In this document: positions 8,778 to 17,800 of the stretch, one piece after another | Numbering within the stretch: position 1 is the first letter of the stretch | Layout: each line of letters opens with the position of its first letter | From: JAVVSK01 sp036654235 | GTDB lineage: Bacteria; Bacillota; Clostridia; Christensenellales; CAG-138 | Reading direction: 5' to 3' | Length of the DNA stretch: 64,000 nt | Assembly (NCBI GenBank): GCA_036654235.1 | Contig: JAVVSK010000002.1 | Location: forward strand, 62,001 to 126,000 | The notes under the pieces: generated by a model | Told to the model about the DNA's origin: nothing | Database searches by the model: none | Seen by the model: only the letters and a program-made list of their open reading frames with translations | Program-made: the position numbers and the translations under genes

Positions 8778-9545
8778 TTAAAAAGTATCTATTTCGGTCA
8801 TGTCGAAGTTTTCCTTCGCATCTAAATCTTCTTCGGTCGGGGTACTGTTGTCGACCATCTGAACTCCCTGTTTCGCTTCGAGAACCGCGTCCGCCATCTT
8901 TCCGGCTATTAATTTAACCGCTCGAATCGCATCGTCATTTCCGGGGATAACGTAATCAACTTCATCGGGATCACAGTTAGTATCGACTATCGCGACTATT
9001 GGAATTCCTAATGTGCGCGCTTCGGTTATCGCAATATGTTCTTTACGCGGATCAACTATGAACAGCGCTCCGGGAAGCCCCTTCATATCTTTTATACCGC
9101 CTAAGTTTCTCTCGAGCTTTTCCCATTCGAGTTTTAGCTTTATAACTTCTTTCTTGGGAAGAAGATTAAAGTCGCCGTTTTCCTCCATGCGTTCTATTGT
9201 ACGAAGGCGCGCAATACGAGTTTGAATTGTTTTATAGTTCGTTAGCATTCCACCCAGCCAACGCTGACTTACGAAATACATTTCGCAGCGCTTCGCTTCC
9301 TGTTCAATAGACTCTTGCGCCTGTTTCTTCGTTCCGACGAAAAGGATATCCCTATCCGCCATAGCAACGTCGCGAATAAAAGCATACGCTTCTTCAACCT
9401 TTTTCACTGTCTTTTGAAGATCAATGATATAAATACCGTTGCGCTCTGTAAAGATATATTCTTTCATTTTAGGATTCCAACGGCGTGTTTGATGCCCAAA
9501 ATGGACACCCGCTTCCAATAGTTGTTTCATGGAAATTACTGACAT
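8778..9545 (-). CDS. rpsB: 30S ribosomal protein S2
   Basis: S2 is a small-subunit protein needed for S1 binding and initiation. The 255-residue sequence starts MSVISMKQLLEAGVHFGHQT and contains the S2 signatures RWNPKMKEYIF, FVGTKKQAQESI, RWLGGMLTN and PIVAIVDTNCDPD. The frame extends upstream to 9647, but ATG 9545 has GAGGAGG with 8-base spacing and gives the standard N-terminus. A good promoter lies about 100 bases upstream, leaving a leader with a repeated motif that may be structured. It is followed closely by tsf. Confidence 0.97.
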   Translation of the reverse strand: MSVISMKQLLEAGVHFGHQTRRWNPKMKEYIFTERNGIYIIDLQKTVKKVEEAYAFIRDVAMADRDILFVGTKKQAQESIEQEAKRCEMYFVSQRWLGGMLTNYKTIQTRIARLRTIERMEENGDFNLLPKKEVIKLKLEWEKLERNLGGIKDMKGLPGALFIVDPRKEHIAITEARTLGIPIVAIVDTNCDPDEVDYVIPGNDDAIRAVKLIAGKMADAVLEAKQGVQMVDNSTPTEEDLDAKENFDMTEIDTF

Positions 9546-9647
9546 AAAAATTGCCTCCTCGTTTTTTATCCCACCCCGCACGTCACTTTTTTTGGTAACC
9601 CAAAAAATCGGGCACGAACCAAAAAATCGGCACGGGTGCGTTATCAA
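9546..9647 (-). promoter_or_regulatory. rpsB 5' leader with repeated motif, possible autoregulatory element
   Basis: The ~100-base untranslated leader contains two near-copies of GTGCC(C)GATTTTTTGG, which is unusual outside a structured element. Short complements such as CGCAC/GTGCG and CCC/GGG could form hairpins around them. Ribosomal protein S2 operons are autoregulated in several bacteria, so an RNA control element is plausible. This is inference from position and repetition; no known family was matched. Confidence 0.4.
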
Positions 9648-9653
9648 TTGAAA

Positions 9654-9682
9654 ACTTTAACACATCTGAACTTTTTTTGCAA
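9654..9682 (-). promoter_or_regulatory. Predicted sigma-A promoter of rpsB-tsf
   Basis: Read on the minus strand: TTGCAA, 17-base spacer, TAAAGT, with a TG extended -10 element just upstream. Transcription would begin near 9647, about 100 bases before the rpsB start. Confidence 0.7.
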
Positions 9683-9774
9683 GCCCCCGCATCAATATAT
9701 TCGCAAAAACGTTTAATTGCCACAAGGCGCAATTTCTCTGCTTGTTTTTTGGTTTCTTAAACTTAATGCAAATA

Positions 9775-9807
9775 AAAATGCAAAAACCGCGAGAAAAATT
9801 CCCGCGG
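9775..9807 (-). terminator. Intrinsic terminator after the lipoprotein gene
   Basis: On the minus strand CCGCG, an 11-base loop and CGCGG are followed by a T-rich run. It lies 40 bases after the lipoprotein stop codon and would separate that unit from rpsB transcription. Confidence 0.7.
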
Positions 9808-9846
9808 CGAAAAGCGTTAAATTCGGGTAAAAGTGACGTTCAGCGT

Positions 9847-10422
9847 TTATTCCTGATACATTTCATACATATAAAACGCTTTCCCGTCTTTTAATAAAAT
9901 CCCCCAAACCAGCTTTGGATTTTGGGACTCAACGTACTTTTTAAAGTTCTCGTAATCCATTCGGTAAAACGGCCACCAATTATTTGCCATCATCCAAAAT
10001 TCACAGTCTTTCGTTACTTCGTATTCATAATAATTATCCGTCGGAACGATATGCTGACGCTCTGGCGCAGCGTCTTCGCCGGTAATTACTTTTACTTCCC
10101 TGACCCTAACTTTATTCCCATCAAACTCGTTAAAGCCCACGACATAAGCAAAAAGCTTCTTATCAAATAAAGACGGTAAATCGGGATTTTCCTCTCTTTT
10201 TTCGAGAAAAGTTATTCCGGGTAAGTAAAACGGAGGGTCCGACGGCATTGGGGTATCGATTGCCTCCGGCGTTTTTTCCGGAGTTTTTTCCGGCGTTTTA
10301 TTCGGCGTTTGCGTCGCCATAACTACAGCGGTAGGCGTTGCAATTGCGCTCTGATTCGCGTTGCATCCTGCTATAAGTAGTAGAGAAACAATAATTACCG
10401 ATATTGCAATTCGCGTTTTCAT
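9847..10422 (-). CDS. Predicted lipoprotein with Thr/Pro-rich linker, unknown function
   Basis: This 191-residue protein has a lipoprotein signal: a positively charged start, a hydrophobic stretch and lipobox LLIAG|C (Cys20). Residues ~30-65 form a low-complexity linker with repeated TPEKTPEK units, typical of tethers crossing the cell wall. The C-terminal ~120 residues are a small globular domain with many aromatic residues (CEFWMMANNWWPFYRMDYENF) that I do not recognise. A clear AGGAGG site precedes ATG 10422. It is the last gene of the minus-strand exported-protein group and is followed by a terminator. Confidence 0.75.
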   Translation of the reverse strand: MKTRIAISVIIVSLLLIAGCNANQSAIATPTAVVMATQTPNKTPEKTPEKTPEAIDTPMPSDPPFYLPGITFLEKREENPDLPSLFDKKLFAYVVGFNEFDGNKVRVREVKVITGEDAAPERQHIVPTDNYYEYEVTKDCEFWMMANNWWPFYRMDYENFKKYVESQNPKLVWGILLKDGKAFYMYEMYQE

Positions 10423-10503
10423 AAATTATGCCTCCTATATTTTTAAATCGTTAAATCCGGACGGAGGAGCCTTCGCCCCTCCCCATTTATCGTATAATAT
10501 ATA

Positions 10504-11331
10504 TCAATAAAGATTAAGCCCACTTGGTTCAACGATAGTTGTAGCGGTTTTACCGCATACGGAACATCTATAGTATGTTGTATAGTTTATCCATGTATGT
10601 GCAGCACTGTTAAATTTCCTTGTACAGTTACTATCGAGAGAACAGGGATGCCAGTGTATGGTGGCATTGCTCGCGTATATCGAAGAATTAGCTATACACC
10701 ATGGTGTTTTTGCGTCGAACTGCTCAGCGTAACTCGACGAAACTTCCCTGTAAACAGTTTTATTTAATCCACCGGCGGTAGTAGATTCATATACATAATA
10801 TCCTTTTGTATTCGAATTTCGCCCATAATACAGCATGCAGTGACCATTTTTAACCATAAGATCCATTAGCTGTAAATTATTACGCAATATTGCGTGTCCA
10901 AATGACCCTTGAAAATTCGAAGTACCCCATTTTTCCGAAAAATCATACGCACTGCCTGCGAAGCCCGAACAATCTACTCCAGCCGATCCTTCAATATATT
11001 GATTATTCGAATTCAAATTCCCGGCGGTAAAATAATAACTTGAGTTATATTTGGTTCCGATAATATTTGTGAACGATTTTCCTTTATATGATGAATTTGC
11101 ATTATCATATCCGTTAAATCCTCCCCAGCAATATGGAATTCCCGTCATAGCCTGCCCATTACTCGCATTCTTTATATAACTCGCAAGGGTAATTCCGGAG
11201 TGTGTTACCTTATTTCCCGCTAAAATATTCCAAGATGCGTTGATCATTCCGTTTGCCCTCGAAAGCACCTGATTCCTAGTTAAAGTTATATAATATGTGC
11301 GCGCAACTTTAGTTGGTTCTTCAAAGGTCAA
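10504..11331 (-). CDS. NlpC/P60-like cysteine hydrolase with C-terminal Cys-rich tail; start unclear
   Basis: The protein resembles a papain-like NlpC/P60 or CHAP amidase: GVDCSGFAGSAY supplies the nucleophile Cys, and KNGHCMLYYGR the catalytic His. The segment GIPYCWGG preceding the Cys is also typical. The C-terminal ~50 residues contain spaced Cys and His (HWHPCSLDSNC, YYRCSVCGKT) suggesting a zinc ribbon. The likely role is peptidoglycan or peptide hydrolysis at the cell surface. The start is a problem: TTG 11331 has no ribosome binding site, no signal peptide is encoded, and the frame stays open upstream only to a TAG at about 11391. It may be N-terminally damaged or use an unseen start. 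Confidence 0.65.
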   Translation of the reverse strand: MTFEEPTKVARTYYITLTRNQVLSRANGMINASWNILAGNKVTHSGITLASYIKNASNGQAMTGIPYCWGGFNGYDNANSSYKGKSFTNIIGTKYNSSYYFTAGNLNSNNQYIEGSAGVDCSGFAGSAYDFSEKWGTSNFQGSFGHAILRNNLQLMDLMVKNGHCMLYYGRNSNTKGYYVYESTTAGGLNKTVYREVSSSYAEQFDAKTPWCIANSSIYASNATIHWHPCSLDSNCTRKFNSAAHTWINYTTYYRCSVCGKTATTIVEPSGLNLY

Positions 11332-11398
11332 GTCAAGCTTAGAATCAACTTCAGGAACAATTTCAATTTCATTTGAATTTTTAGTCCGCTACTTCAAT

Positions 11399-12316
11399 TC
11401 ATCTATGCGCAAAAGTATAGTTATCTCCGAGAGTAACCTTATAGATTCTAAATGCGTCCGCTTCAGATGAAAAATAATATATGTTCCCGTCCTTGTCTAC
11501 GCATGTAGTATTATCCGAGGATGAGAACGCCTTAACTTTTTCTTTTGGAACACAAGCATATCCAAGTAAGTCGCCTTTAGTGTTATACTTCCTAATAGAA
11601 TAAGCGTAAGGCTCCAAAACGAAAGTTATTGCGTTGCCCTTATTATCCGAATCGATAAAATCCATTCCAAAGTCTTCGTTCGGAAGAACTATGTTCCAAG
11701 TTACGCCGTCCTTAGTAACGGTTCTTTTATTCGTTTGCCTTACAAACTTAAATAATTCGTCCTCACGTATAAATTTACCCGTTTCCTTCGAAAGGACATA
11801 TGATACATAGCCGACATCAGGGCCGCTGCTTATAAAGATAAGTTTTCCATCATTAGAGGAATAAAGCTTATGCGAGAATTTAGTCGTAACGTCGTCGGGC
11901 AATGGATATTTATTCAGAAGCTTCCCGTTTGCGTCCGCTTCATATACTACGTCATAAACTAAATCGGTAATATAATAATTTCCATTATTACGTAATCCTC
12001 TAACGGGTATCTCGCAAAAATCAAAGGTGATTTTTTCCTTTATTTCGCCATCAGAAATAAGCAGCATCCGCTTATTTTGTGAATCTAAGAGGCAAATCGT
12101 CCCGTTTTTGTCGATGCTCATGTCGTTCGGTCCAAAAAGGCTGCTGTCATATTCTGCATACGCTATTTCGTCAGCGCCGTTGCCAACTTTAGCCGAGAAA
12201 ATTTCGGTAAAAACAGCTTCGTGCGCAATTTCGCTTTGCGTTGAAAACGATTGTGGAATACATATTGCCGATAGGGCAAATAAAGCAACTATACAAATAC
12301 TAATCATATGTTTCAT
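11399..12316 (-). CDS. Secreted beta-propeller-like (NHL/6-bladed) protein
   Basis: This 305-residue protein begins with a signal peptide (MKHMISICIVALFALSAICI, then PQSFSTQSE). The rest consists of repeated beta-strand units of the NHL/propeller type: GPNDMSIDKNGTICLLDSQN, YITDLVYDVVYEADANGKLL, CVDKDGNIYYFSSEADAF. Such propellers bind ligands or partners outside the cell; no catalytic motif is seen. ATG 12316 has an AGGAT site. A predicted promoter at 12455-12483 and a ~130-base leader with a two-codon minigene lie upstream. The NlpC/P60-like gene follows after 67 bases and is probably co-transcribed. Confidence 0.75.
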   Translation of the reverse strand: MKHMISICIVALFALSAICIPQSFSTQSEIAHEAVFTEIFSAKVGNGADEIAYAEYDSSLFGPNDMSIDKNGTICLLDSQNKRMLLISDGEIKEKITFDFCEIPVRGLRNNGNYYITDLVYDVVYEADANGKLLNKYPLPDDVTTKFSHKLYSSNDGKLIFISSGPDVGYVSYVLSKETGKFIREDELFKFVRQTNKRTVTKDGVTWNIVLPNEDFGMDFIDSDNKGNAITFVLEPYAYSIRKYNTKGDLLGYACVPKEKVKAFSSSDNTTCVDKDGNIYYFSSEADAFRIYKVTLGDNYTFAHR

Positions 12317-12413
12317 TGTAATATCCTTTCCCGCGGTTATTACCGCAAATTATTTTATTAATTAATTTAAATTAATCGATCAGAGTCTAAAAAACGTAAT
12401 TAGAAAAAACTAA

Positions 12414-12436
12414 TTAAATCATTGGTATCACCTCCA
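12414..12436 (-). promoter_or_regulatory. Two-codon minigene (Met-Ile-stop) with consensus ribosome binding site in a leader
   Basis: On the minus strand GGAGGTGAT is followed at good spacing by ATG ATT TAA, just downstream of the predicted transcription start. A small inverted repeat (TAATTAG ... CTAATTA) follows immediately. Minigenes of this kind can stall or sequester ribosomes, or control leader stability. It may instead be the stub of a lost gene. It is seen directly; the role is inference. Confidence 0.5.
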
Positions 12437-12454
12437 ATATCATAGTCTATAACT

Positions 12455-12483
12455 ATAATATGCTATATAGAAAAATAATGCAA
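12455..12483 (-). promoter_or_regulatory. Predicted promoter for the exported-protein cluster
   Basis: Read on the minus strand: TTGCAT, 17-base spacer, TATTAT. The -10 box matches five of six consensus bases and the -35 box three. Transcription would start near 12448, giving a leader of about 130 bases before ATG 12316. Confidence 0.55.
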
Positions 12484-13150
12484 GCGCATTTTGCTACTTA
12501 TTGAAAAAAATATGTTAAGAGAAACAAAATCAGTGTATTTTTTATTTCGCATGCTTTTTTCCAACGTTATAAAGGCAAAGTGCATTATAAAAAGCTAAAA
12601 TAAAATTTAAAAATAAATTTTGCCCGCTATTAAAGGTCTTATATGTTCGCATAATGTGTTTAATTATTTTAATTTATAACTCATTAAAATTATCTTTAAA
12701 GATAAAATTAGCTTATGTTGTTCTTATTTTATTTCCAAAGTCGAAAGATAATCTCAAAAAGTCAAAAATCAAACTCAAGTCTGATTTTTGCATGATAATT
12801 ATAAATTTTAACGTACTTCTATCCCTGTTTTTTATTTATATTACTTTTTAATGTTCAAATGCAGTTATTTATTGCGTTAATCAGATTGTTATTATGTAAT
12901 ATAATTTAAATTATGCTTTAGGTTATTTAGCTGAATAGTACAAAATTGAACGCTAAGAAAAAAGATTTTATTATCGCGTTCTCAATCCGGCTTTAGTAAT
13001 TTTTTATCTATCGTTTTATAGATAAATTTTCGTGAACAAAATCCAATAAAGTGCTCCGACCCGTTTATAAAGCCATATAAATTTAATTTTAAGTTCCATC
13101 TGAAAAAAAATGGTAGGGTTTTTATTTTTTTTACTTTTTCTCCTTTTATT
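12484..13150. other. AT-rich intergenic stretch, no gene seen
   Basis: About 670 bases between the divergent exported-protein cluster and spoIVB are very AT-rich. A plus-strand open frame of 65 codons at 12654-12851 (rich in Leu, Ile, Phe, Lys) has no ribosome binding site and looks like chance. No tRNA, repeat or terminator was recognised here. Confidence 0.5.
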
Positions 13151-13154
13151 TTCG

Positions 13155-13184
13155 GCATAACACAATGTTAATCGACATAGAATA
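13155..13184 (+). promoter_or_regulatory. Possible forespore sigma (sigF/sigG-like) promoter of spoIVB
   Basis: GCATA at 13155 and CATAGAA at 13176, separated by 16 bases, resemble the GnATA / CATAnTA pattern of forespore promoters. In Bacillus spoIVB is transcribed by forespore sigma factors. The match is imperfect, so this is a weak call. Confidence 0.3.
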
Positions 13185-13248
13185 GAAGTGCGGTATTTCG
13201 CCGAAAAAATCCGACTGGAGAGGTCAACTTTTTGACCAAAGCTTTCTA

Positions 13249-14511
13249 ATGAATATAAAAAGAACCGAAATTAAAAAAGCTCTCGGCTTTATAATAGCTT
13301 TATTTATATTATTATTCAATTATAGCCCGGCTATGCAGGCTCTTCGTGCGCTCCCCGATATCGTTTATGCGCGCGAAAATTCCGAAAGCGAAACCGTTTT
13401 AAATCTTCCTCCGCCTTTATTCGTAAAAACGGAGGGCGACGTTCGCGTTGGCGCATCTACCGATGAAAGTCTTACGAAAAAAATATATACCGGTGGCGCG
13501 GAAAGCGGTAAAATCGAGATCGAACTTTTCGGGCTAATCCCCGTAAAGACGATTGCGGTCGAAGTTAAGCCGCGCCCAACGCTAATGATAGGTGGAATGA
13601 GCATAGGTGTCGCCGTTCATACGCACGGCGTTCTCGTTGTAGGAACGAGCGAGATTTTAACGGATGACGGAAGTATGAAAAGCCCTGCGGCGGCGGCCGG
13701 TCTCATTGCGGGAGACGTTATAATTTTAGCAAACGGAGAAGAAACAAACGATTCATCCCGGCTTAGCGGAATTTGCAATGCTTCTAACGGCAATATGACG
13801 CTAACGATAACCCGAAGCGGCGCTCAAAAGATAATAAATTTTCAGGCTGTTTTGGATAGCGCGGATAATGAATATAAAATGGGGCTTTGGGTTCGGGACA
13901 GCACCGCCGGAATAGGAACTCTTTCGTTTTACGACCCGAATACTCTTTATTACGGTGCATTAGGACATGCTATCGTAGACATAGATACCGGAAACATCTT
14001 CGAAGTTAACAGCGGTGAAATTGCGCATTGCAATATAGTCGGAATTAAAAGGGGCGAGCGCGGAACGCCCGGAGAGATTCAGGGTACATTTAATAAGAAG
14101 AGCGAACGCCTAGGTTCTTTAACAGCGAACTCGGATTTCGGAATAACGGGAAAACTATATCATGAACTTACAAACCCTTTTTATCCTAACGGACTTCCTT
14201 TAGCCTATCCGGACGAAGTGCGAACGGGCGACGCAACGCTCTATACAACTCTCGACGACAATACGGTAAAGGCGTTTTCATGCAGAATAATAAAACTCTA
14301 CAGTCAAAACGCACCCGAAGCTAAGGGCATGGTTATTGAAATCACCGACCCCGAACTTTTATCGCGTACCGGGGGAATAATCCAGGGAATGAGCGGAAGC
14401 CCTCTCGTTCAAAACGGCTTTTTAGTCGGCGTCGTTACGCATGTTTTAATAAATGAACCTATGAAAGGGTATTGCATGTATGCCGTCTGGATGTACGACA
14501 TGTTCGAATAA
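13249..14511 (+). CDS. spoIVB: SpoIVB peptidase (stage IV sporulation protein B)
   Basis: SpoIVB is an S55 serine peptidase secreted from the forespore that triggers pro-sigma-K processing. The 420-residue protein has an N-terminal membrane segment (about residues 10-30), a PDZ domain (GVLVVGTSEI ... SPAAAAGLIAGDVIILANGE, about 115-200) and the S55 domain. That domain has GHAIVDIDTG (His240) and IIQGMSGSPLVQNG (Ser382), the expected catalytic pair. There is no close ribosome binding site before ATG 13249; GGAGAGG lies ~25 bases upstream with a six-pair hairpin between. It is not next to recN here, unlike Bacillus. Its presence argues for endospore formation. Confidence 0.95.
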   Translation: MNIKRTEIKKALGFIIALFILLFNYSPAMQALRALPDIVYARENSESETVLNLPPPLFVKTEGDVRVGASTDESLTKKIYTGGAESGKIEIELFGLIPVKTIAVEVKPRPTLMIGGMSIGVAVHTHGVLVVGTSEILTDDGSMKSPAAAAGLIAGDVIILANGEETNDSSRLSGICNASNGNMTLTITRSGAQKIINFQAVLDSADNEYKMGLWVRDSTAGIGTLSFYDPNTLYYGALGHAIVDIDTGNIFEVNSGEIAHCNIVGIKRGERGTPGEIQGTFNKKSERLGSLTANSDFGITGKLYHELTNPFYPNGLPLAYPDEVRTGDATLYTTLDDNTVKAFSCRIIKLYSQNAPEAKGMVIEITDPELLSRTGGIIQGMSGSPLVQNGFLVGVVTHVLINEPMKGYCMYAVWMYDMFE

Positions 14512-14778
14512 TTTTTCGATTACAGATATATTGCTATAAACGCAATGTATGTCTTTGCTCACTTTGTAATTATGCAGATTTTGCCGACTATGATTTATTA
14601 CGTTATGCGCCGTATGATTATGCGCACTTTTGACTTTGTTTCAAGATCAATCCATAAAATATTCTCTAATGTATAAAAATCACGTCTTTATTCCGGTATT
14701 TCGCCAATTAAAGGCGATTTCTCTCCAAATTATATTGCAAGTTTCCATAATAATATAATAATATATTTGTTATAAACT
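14512..14778. other. Intergenic stretch without genes
   Basis: The region between spoIVB and the promoter of the dockerin protein holds no supported coding sequence and no clear terminator. It is AT-rich with short repeats of the form TTATGCGC. Confidence 0.4.
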
Positions 14779-14779
14779 G

Positions 14780-14808
14780 TTGACATGTGTGCAAATCTGA
14801 TATATGAT
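14780..14808 (+). promoter_or_regulatory. Strong sigma-A-type promoter for the large dockerin protein
   Basis: TTGACA, 17-base spacer, TATGAT: the -35 box is perfect and the -10 box matches five of six. Transcription would begin about 35 bases before ATG 14850, which has an AAGGAGG site seven bases upstream. This suggests vegetative, well-expressed production. Confidence 0.8.
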
Positions 14809-14849
14809 AATGGAACAAATCTTTGGAAATAGTTTAAGGAGGAATTTCG

Positions 14850-17800
14850 ATGAATACGGCTTTTGTTAAGCGCATATTAGCGCTGTTCTTATCGGTAATC
14901 ATGACTATCGTCATTATGCCGACGGGCTTTGCAGACAAAGCTCAGGTCAACATTGAGGAATCTATTCCCTCAATAACAACGAACGCAACTTATGCGGATG
15001 TTAATTATGATACGGTTTTAGAACCGGGCGTACCCGTTGTCGTTACCTTAGGGGCGGAAACGGCTACACCAATTGAAGATCCACGGACTGCTTACGCTGT
15101 TGGCTTTACCGTAAACCTTACCCCGGGAACAACGGCTCAATTGAAACTTGTTCGTGAAGGGGCTTTTGCCTCAGTTGACACTTTTATGTATCTTTACGAC
15201 GAAAATTTCAATTTGGTTGCGTCTAACGACGATTACTCCGGAAGCGGTGGGCTAAGTCTAATCGAAGCGCGTGTTGTAACCGGAGGGACTTTTAAGCTCC
15301 TTATAACTGGTTACAGTATGTCGTCTATCGGAACTTTCGCAGCTCAGTTCAATCTTTTGGACATTACCTATGCCGATCAGCTCGACTATTCAACGGTCGT
15401 TAATATCGGAGATATTTTCGACGTTACTCTTGGAGAAGGAACCTCCGTAATGACGCGTATGCCTGACACAAGAGATGCCTATGCAGTTGGCTTTACTATA
15501 GCGCTCAATGCCGGAGAATATGTTAGGTTATATTCTCCTACCGCATATGACGTTTGTGACGCTTATTTCTATATTCTGGATTCTGAATTTGCTATACTTA
15601 GCGACGGTGATGAGGCCTTAGAGTTTACGGCAGATACCGCCGGAAACTATTATATCATCGCCTGTGGCTATGACGAAACTAACATAGGTACTTTTGAGCT
15701 GCAAATTCAAGCTAAAATTGATGTAACCGGCGTAACTTGTACTCCTACTCAAGCTGAGCTTATGCAGGGACGCAGCTTAGCGTTTCACTATTCGGTTCAG
15801 CCCGAAAACGCTACTAATAAAGAGGTCGTTTTAGAGTCCGATAATACCGCCGTCGCTACGATTAGCGAGTTCGGTCGTATTACTGCAATAACCCCCGGTA
15901 CAGCTCAGATCAGCGTAAGAACTGTTGACGGAAATTTTATCGCCACTTGCTCCGTAACCGTTATTCCCGGCGAAGCGTTCCCCGCTGATACGAATCAGAT
16001 ATTTGCCTATATTTTTAACTCTGATTCCACCAGCGACGATTATGGTTGCGGTTGGATTTCGTTCGACCCTGCCGATCTTATGAATCCTACGGTTTATACT
16101 TCCGGAAACGAGTTCGAGCTTATGGGTGGCGAATTCTATGATGGAATCGTATACGGCTACACGTATAATGGCGATTTCTATACTGTAGATACAACGTCGT
16201 TAGTTCCGCATCTGGTTGCCGCGGGAGTTACAATGCCTAACCCATCCGCGGGTTATTCAAAAGGCTTAGCTATGGCGTTCGATTATAGTACAAGCACTAT
16301 GTACGCCGCGATAGGTGCGAACAAATTTATCTATAAAATAAATATCGAAACCGGCGAAATAACGGAAGATGTCCCTGTTGATTTCCCCATCTACGGTATA
16401 GCCTGTTCGACGGACGGACATCTTTACGGAGTTAGCGACGGCGCAGATATATACGAAATAAATAAGACGACCGGCGAGCTTACCCTTAAAGCCTCATCCG
16501 ATTGGCCAATACCTTTCTATGCTCCGTTCCAAAAACTCGTTTTTGATCATATCAATCAAGAACTATATTGGGCTTACTTTAACGGAAATGATAGATTTTT
16601 TTTCCATCCCAACTTCGAGACGGGCGTTGTTGATAATCTCGGAACAATAAGCGATGAAGCTCGTTATATGCCTTCATGCATGTTCACGATTTCCTCGGGA
16701 ACGATAATTCCCGAAATAACTCACGTTGAGAGCGTCTCTATTAACCCCTCCTCCGTAGATGTATTCACAGGATGGGGAAAACAGTTAAGATCTGTAATCG
16801 TTCCCGCTAACGCGAGCGATCAACGCGTAATTTGGGAATCTTCCGATACCTCTATCGCTACGGTTAACGATCGCGGCTTCGTCATCGGTGTCACTAACGG
16901 AAGCGTTATTATAACGGCGCGGAGCGTTGACGGAGGATTTGAGGGAAGCTCGATAGTTAACGTAATTACCCCACCTCCCTATAATTCCCCCGATTATCTT
17001 TTCGGCTATTCGCTTTATGAGACAGCGGAATCGCCTATCGGATTCTTCGCGATAACCCCCGATGTCCCGTCTATGAAGCATATGATATCCGAAGATTCTA
17101 TAGCTCTCTTTGCCGGTGAATTCTACGACGAAACGATATACGGTTACAATGACAACGGCGAATTTTATACCTTTGACTTTGAAACCCTTACACCTACATA
17201 TGTTGCGGAAAGTAACGCCCGAACCGTAATGGATATGGCATTCGACTATTCGACGTTCACAATGTACGCTCTCGCCGATATTGGCGGTGCCGGACTTTAT
17301 ACCGTCAACCTCGAAACCGGGTATTTAACCCTCGTTGGCGCTCTGGACGGCGTTGTTTTTACTCTCGGCTGTACTACAGAAGGTCAGCTCTATTGTATAA
17401 ATAGCAATGGTGAGCTTTATTCTTTGGATAAGACAAACGCCGGAATGACCCTTGTTGGAAACACGGGCGCTCAGGTTTCGCTTATTCAGTCTATGGCTTA
17501 TGATCATAACGCCGGTATAATGTACTGGGCTAACTATAATAGAAGCGAGGGCGCGGGAACGCTTATGACGGTCAACCTCGAAACCGGCGCTGCAACCGCT
17601 ATCGGAAAGATCGGAGTCGGAACAGAATGTACGGCGCTATTCTCTTATCCTATGAATCCTCCCGCACCTATCATCGTCCCCGTTACCGGTATAACTGTCA
17701 ACCCGACGGAATTAACGATGATGACTAATGAATACTCTAAACTCACAGTAAACATTTTACCCGAAAATGCTTCTTCAAAGAACGTTACCTTCACGAGTTC

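Noticed and set aside
12654..12851. 65-codon plus-strand open frame in the AT-rich gap
   Set aside because: Low-complexity Leu/Ile/Lys/Phe composition, no ribosome binding site, and no neighbour to support it.
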